Of a stretch of 8,019 nucleotides of DNA, positions 5,852 to 8,019 are shown in pieces; positions within the stretch are counted from its first letter, which is position 1; each line of letters begins with the position of its first letter. A program made the position numbers and the translations under genes. This DNA comes from Rickettsia typhi (GTDB lineage: Bacteria > Pseudomonadota > Alphaproteobacteria > Rickettsiales > UBA1997). Under the pieces are notes generated by a model, which did no database searches, was not told the origin of the DNA, and saw nothing but the letters and a program-made list of their open reading frames with translations. The DNA lies in NCBI GenBank assembly GCA_945906835.1, contig CAMDRL010000058.1, positions 1-8,019 of the forward strand, written 5' to 3'.

Positions 5852-5893
5852 TTGCGGGCATCAAGCTTTAAAGATGTAATCTTTAAATGTCAA
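5852..5893. promoter_or_regulatory. Shared divergent promoter region of ansB and hemW with a 9-3-9 dyad
   Basis: A perfect inverted repeat, TTTAAAGAT (5867-5875) and ATCTTTAAA (5879-5887) around gta, looks like a binding site for a dimeric regulator. Towards hemW, TTGCGG 5852-5857 and TGTAAT 5875-5880 (five of six to the -10 consensus) are 17 bases apart, placing the -10 over the dyad centre. Towards ansB, a perfect TTGACA (plus 5888-5893, minus strand) directly abuts the dyad, which then covers the spacer; the -10 at 17 bases (TAAAGC) is poor. The geometry suggests repression, or activator-dependent control, of both genes. The regulator is unknown. Confidence 0.55.
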
Positions 5894-5941
5894 ACTTAGC
5901 ATCATTTGTCCAAGCAAAATCTTCAAACCAATCAAATCCCA

Positions 5942-7120
5942 ATGCAGAAAAATCTTTCAATTTATATTCATTACCCTTTCTGCAAATCAAAATGCCCTTA
6001 TTGCGACTTTAATTCTCATGTAAAAAACGGCATTGATAATGAAAGATTTTTACAAGGATATTTGCGTGAATTGGATTTTTTTGCTCAAAAATTAAAAAAC
6101 AGAAAAGTAAAAACTATTTTCTTTGGCGGCGGCACACCTTCTCTCATGCCAATTTTTTTAGTTGAAAAAATTTTAGAGAAAATTTCTCAAATTTGGCAAA
6201 TTGATGAACTTTGTGAAATCACTTTAGAAGCCAATCCAACTTCTTTTGAAAGCTCTAAATTTAAGGAATTTAGAAAAGCTGGAATCAATCGTTTATCCAT
6301 TGGAATTCAAGCTTTGAACGATGTTGATTTGAAATTTTTAGGTCGCGAACATAGTGCCACAGAAGCCATAAAAACCATCGAAACTGCTAGTAAAATTTTT
6401 GATAATTTCTCTTTCGATTTAATTTACGCAAGACCAAAACAAAATTTAGAAGATTGGAAAAAAGAGCTGGAAACCGCTATTAGCTTTGGCACAAAGCATT
6501 TATCTCTTTATCAATTAACCATTGAAAAAGGTACTAAGTTTTTTTCACAATATCAGAAAGGTGAATTTAAAATGCCTGATGAAGAATTATCAGCGCAATT
6601 TTATGAGATGACTAATCAAATCACTAAAGACAATGGTTTTGAGCTTTATGAAATTTCAAATTATGCTAAAAAAATTTTTGAATGTTCTCATAATTTAGTT
6701 TATTGGCAAGGTGGTGATTATCTGGGAATTGGCGCTGGAGCCCATTCGCGAGTTTACTTAAATGATAATTTTGCACAACGCCATGCAATTATGATGGTTC
6801 ATGAGCCAATGGCTTGGTTAAAAAAAGCTGAAGAATTTGGCGCGGGAATTCAAAATGATGAAATAATTTCTGCGAATGAACTTTTGGAAGAGTTGATTTT
6901 AATGGGCTTGCGCCTTAAGCAAGGAATTGATGATGAAATTTTTAAATTTCATTTTAATAAAAAATTAACTGAAATTTTTGATTTTGAAAAGCTAGAAATT
7001 CTTGTGCAGCAAGGCTTATTAGAAGTTTCAAAAAATAATATTAGAATTCCCGATAAAGCAAGATTATTGACCAATGCAATCATTGAAAAAATAACAAATA
7101 ATTTAATCAAAAGGAGTTAG
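5942..7120 (+). CDS. hemW: Radical SAM heme chaperone HemW (coproporphyrinogen oxidase-like)
   Basis: From ATG 5942 the protein has 392 residues. Near the N-terminus is the radical-SAM cluster motif CKSKCPYC (Cys14, Cys18, Cys21) inside YIHYPFCKSKCPYCDFNSHV. Then come FFGGGTPSL (60-68, SAM binding), EANPT (97-101), INRLSIGIQALND, FLGREHS and the HemW-type block HNLVYWQGGDYLGIGAGAHS. The C-terminal part is the HemN_C-like wedge domain. The family was long annotated as oxygen-independent coproporphyrinogen III oxidase; HemW members bind heme and are thought to deliver it to respiratory proteins. The open frame allows a TTG start at 5906 (12 more residues), but homologues begin a few residues before YIHxPFC, so ATG 5942 is preferred. 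Neither has a clear ribosome binding site. The tail AAGGAG serves the next small ORF. It diverges from ansB. Confidence 0.93.
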   Translation: MQKNLSIYIHYPFCKSKCPYCDFNSHVKNGIDNERFLQGYLRELDFFAQKLKNRKVKTIFFGGGTPSLMPIFLVEKILEKISQIWQIDELCEITLEANPTSFESSKFKEFRKAGINRLSIGIQALNDVDLKFLGREHSATEAIKTIETASKIFDNFSFDLIYARPKQNLEDWKKELETAISFGTKHLSLYQLTIEKGTKFFSQYQKGEFKMPDEELSAQFYEMTNQITKDNGFELYEISNYAKKIFECSHNLVYWQGGDYLGIGAGAHSRVYLNDNFAQRHAIMMVHEPMAWLKKAEEFGAGIQNDEIISANELLEELILMGLRLKQGIDDEIFKFHFNKKLTEIFDFEKLEILVQQGLLEVSKNNIRIPDKARLLTNAIIEKITNNLIKRS

Positions 7121-7121
7121 T

Positions 7122-7205
7122 ATGATTATTGAATCTGCTGAAAAAAAAGATTTATTTAGAATGTTAGAAATTCTAAATAAAAATTTAACCCAGATCCATC
7201 ATTAG
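7122..7205 (+). pseudogene. 27-codon ORF coupled to hemW, possible stump of a GNAT-like gene
   Basis: The ORF MIIESAEKKDLFRMLEILNK... starts one base after the hemW stop, with AAGGAG (7111-7116) five bases before the ATG. This is the best ribosome binding site on the window's plus strand. It ends at TAG 7203-7205. The opening (hydrophobic strand, then A-x-x-x-D and an amphipathic helix M-L-E-I-L-N-K) resembles the first strand and helix of GNAT acetyltransferases, suggesting that a longer downstream gene was lost after about codon 22. It could also be a genuine small protein. The 81 bases from here to the next gene contain no other signal on this strand. Confidence 0.35.
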
Positions 7206-7286
7206 CCAAAAATTCTAATGACCGTCATCAGAAAACAACCCTTTATTTTCAAGCATCTCATCTATGTTTTTACTTCATAATTCCAA

Positions 7287-7892
7287 CTAAATTTTAGCAC
7301 TTTTTTTTCCCAGAATTGAATCTTCAACTAATTGTTGAGAAGATATTTTTTTATCAGGCTTTCTTCCTCCAACATCTGCCCGAGGCTTTCTTTTTTTCTT
7401 TCCACCTTTACCCAGTTTTCCATCTTCACCAATGAAGCCCCCCATAAAAGAAGCATGGTGTGAGCAAGAATCGCTATGAACATGATTATCTTTACCCACA
7501 CTAGATGGAGCGAAAGTTTCTTTTTCATTCTGTTGAGGTTTTTCTTCTTCAACCGCAACACTCAAATTGACAAAAGACTCCTCTTTAATTTCTTTAATTG
7601 CAGGTTGTTTTTTATTAGGTTTTTTTTCATCTGGAATTGAGCCTGGTTCACAGGGAATACAAAATTCACCAAAACCCTGATTGTCTTTGATATCCGGATC
7701 TGTGCTTTTAGAGTGTGAGCAAGAAATACTATGAACATGAGGCTCTTTATCTTCAACTGGAGCAGATATTGCAATAAGGGGTTGTTTTTTATTCTGTTTA
7801 TCCAGAGCCCAATAAAAATCATTTAACCCATATTGCTCATATTTCAACTTCTCAATATAATCAAACAAAAGGTATTCTTCGAAAGAATTCAT
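7287..7892 (-). CDS. Hypothetical protein with duplicated His/Cys (HVHSxSCSH) motif
   Basis: I do not recognise this 201-residue protein. Residues 1-30 are acidic/aromatic and helix-like (MNSFEEYLLFDYIEKLKYEQ). Two nearly identical motifs follow, HVHSISCSH at 52-60 and HVHSDSCSHH at 137-146, plus FCIPC (77-81), which together could bind a metal ion such as zinc or nickel. Between them lie Lys/Glu/Pro-rich, probably disordered, stretches. The C-terminal 45 residues are strongly basic and Gly-rich (GKGGKKKRKPR, then GRKPDKK). There is no signal peptide or membrane helix. In intracellular bacteria, disordered proteins with charged C-termini are sometimes type IV secretion substrates; this is speculation. 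The ATG at 7890-7892 has only a weak leader. A promoter candidate lies 44 bases upstream. It converges on hemW. Confidence 0.8.
   Translation of the reverse strand: MNSFEEYLLFDYIEKLKYEQYGLNDFYWALDKQNKKQPLIAISAPVEDKEPHVHSISCSHSKSTDPDIKDNQGFGEFCIPCEPGSIPDEKKPNKKQPAIKEIKEESFVNLSVAVEEEKPQQNEKETFAPSSVGKDNHVHSDSCSHHASFMGGFIGEDGKLGKGGKKKRKPRADVGGRKPDKKISSQQLVEDSILGKKSAKI
7458..7740 (-). repeat. Two 28-base direct repeats encoding the His/Cys motif
   Basis: Bases 7458-7485 and 7713-7740 are direct copies, 255 bases apart, differing at three positions. Both begin GTGTGAGCAAGAA on the plus strand. They encode the HVHS-x-SCSH motifs, and the spacing keeps the reading frame, so the motif probably arose by an internal duplication within the gene. 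Confidence 0.75.
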
Positions 7893-7935
7893 AAAATCTT
7901 TTTGTACTCTTGATTTTGAGTTATACCAAATCCCA

Positions 7936-7964
7936 TTTATAATTCCATATAACTAACCCCACAA
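7936..7964 (-). promoter_or_regulatory. Candidate promoter of the His/Cys-repeat protein gene
   Basis: On the minus strand, TTGTGG (plus 7959-7964) and TATAAA (plus 7936-7941) are 17 bases apart. The -10 matches five of six consensus positions. The predicted transcript would start about 35-40 bases before the ATG at 7892. In such AT-rich DNA this match may be chance. The rest of 7965-8019 shows no gene or other signal. Confidence 0.4.
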
Positions 7965-8019
7965 ACACTCCCAATAATTTCTGGCGTTAATGTCTTATAC
8001 TATTTTAACTTGAAAACAC

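Noticed and set aside
5887..6022. Overlapping ORF from ATG 5887 in another frame across the hemW start
   Set aside because: Its 5' half reads plausibly, but it has no ribosome binding site, ends soon inside hemW and shows no recognisable motif.
7328..7822. Two ORFs (7328-7561 and 7562-7822, minus) in another frame of the His/Cys protein gene
   Set aside because: They share one alternate frame split by a stop and look like out-of-frame readings. The 7287-7892 frame is longer and holds the duplicated motif.

Overview
The window is AT-rich, with lysine-, isoleucine- and asparagine-rich proteins and many A/T third codon positions. Gene content and protein style suggest a low-GC proteobacterium, most likely an alphaproteobacterium near the Rickettsiales or Holosporales. 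That placement is an inference from protein style; there is no rRNA or tRNA here to confirm it. The housekeeping genes look intact, and three sequence-unrelated palindromic repeats sit in the gaps between them.

Layout. Positions 1-522 hold a RelE/HigB-like toxin (5' end outside the window) overlapping its HigA-like antitoxin. Positions 523-745 are noncoding but strongly self-complementary and end in a rho-independent terminator that reads in both directions; this may be a small structured RNA. A short Ser/Asn/Gln-rich ORF (773-970) follows and overlaps tail-to-tail with a four-helix membrane protein on the minus strand (924-1601). Next come trpC (minus, 1671-2459) and hemB (plus, 2630-3637), diverging around a 28-bp-arm palindromic repeat. 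hemB converges on an FTR1 iron permease gene (minus, 3782-4582) across a composite 37-bp inverted repeat. Upstream of the permease lie a promoter and a convincing Fur box, then a third palindrome, then a periplasmic type II L-asparaginase gene (minus, 4772-5818). That gene diverges from hemW (plus, 5942-7120); the shared 123-bp control region holds a perfect 9-3-9 dyad overlapping both predicted promoters. hemW is followed by a 27-codon ORF with a very good ribosome binding site, perhaps the stump of a lost gene. Last is an unrecognised minus-strand protein (7287-7892) with two copies of a His/Cys motif.

How the genes fit together. hemB (tetrapyrrole synthesis), the Fur-controlled iron permease and hemW (radical-SAM heme chaperone family) form a loose iron/heme neighbourhood, although they are separate transcription units on different strands. 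TrpC and asparaginase are isolated amino-acid enzymes. The toxin-antitoxin pair, the repeats and the two unrecognised proteins are the accessory part. The best candidates for something undescribed are the His/Cys-repeat protein, the structured noncoding stretch at 524-745, the dyad between the asparaginase gene and hemW, and the Ser/Asn-rich ORF. No complete new multi-gene system is evident.
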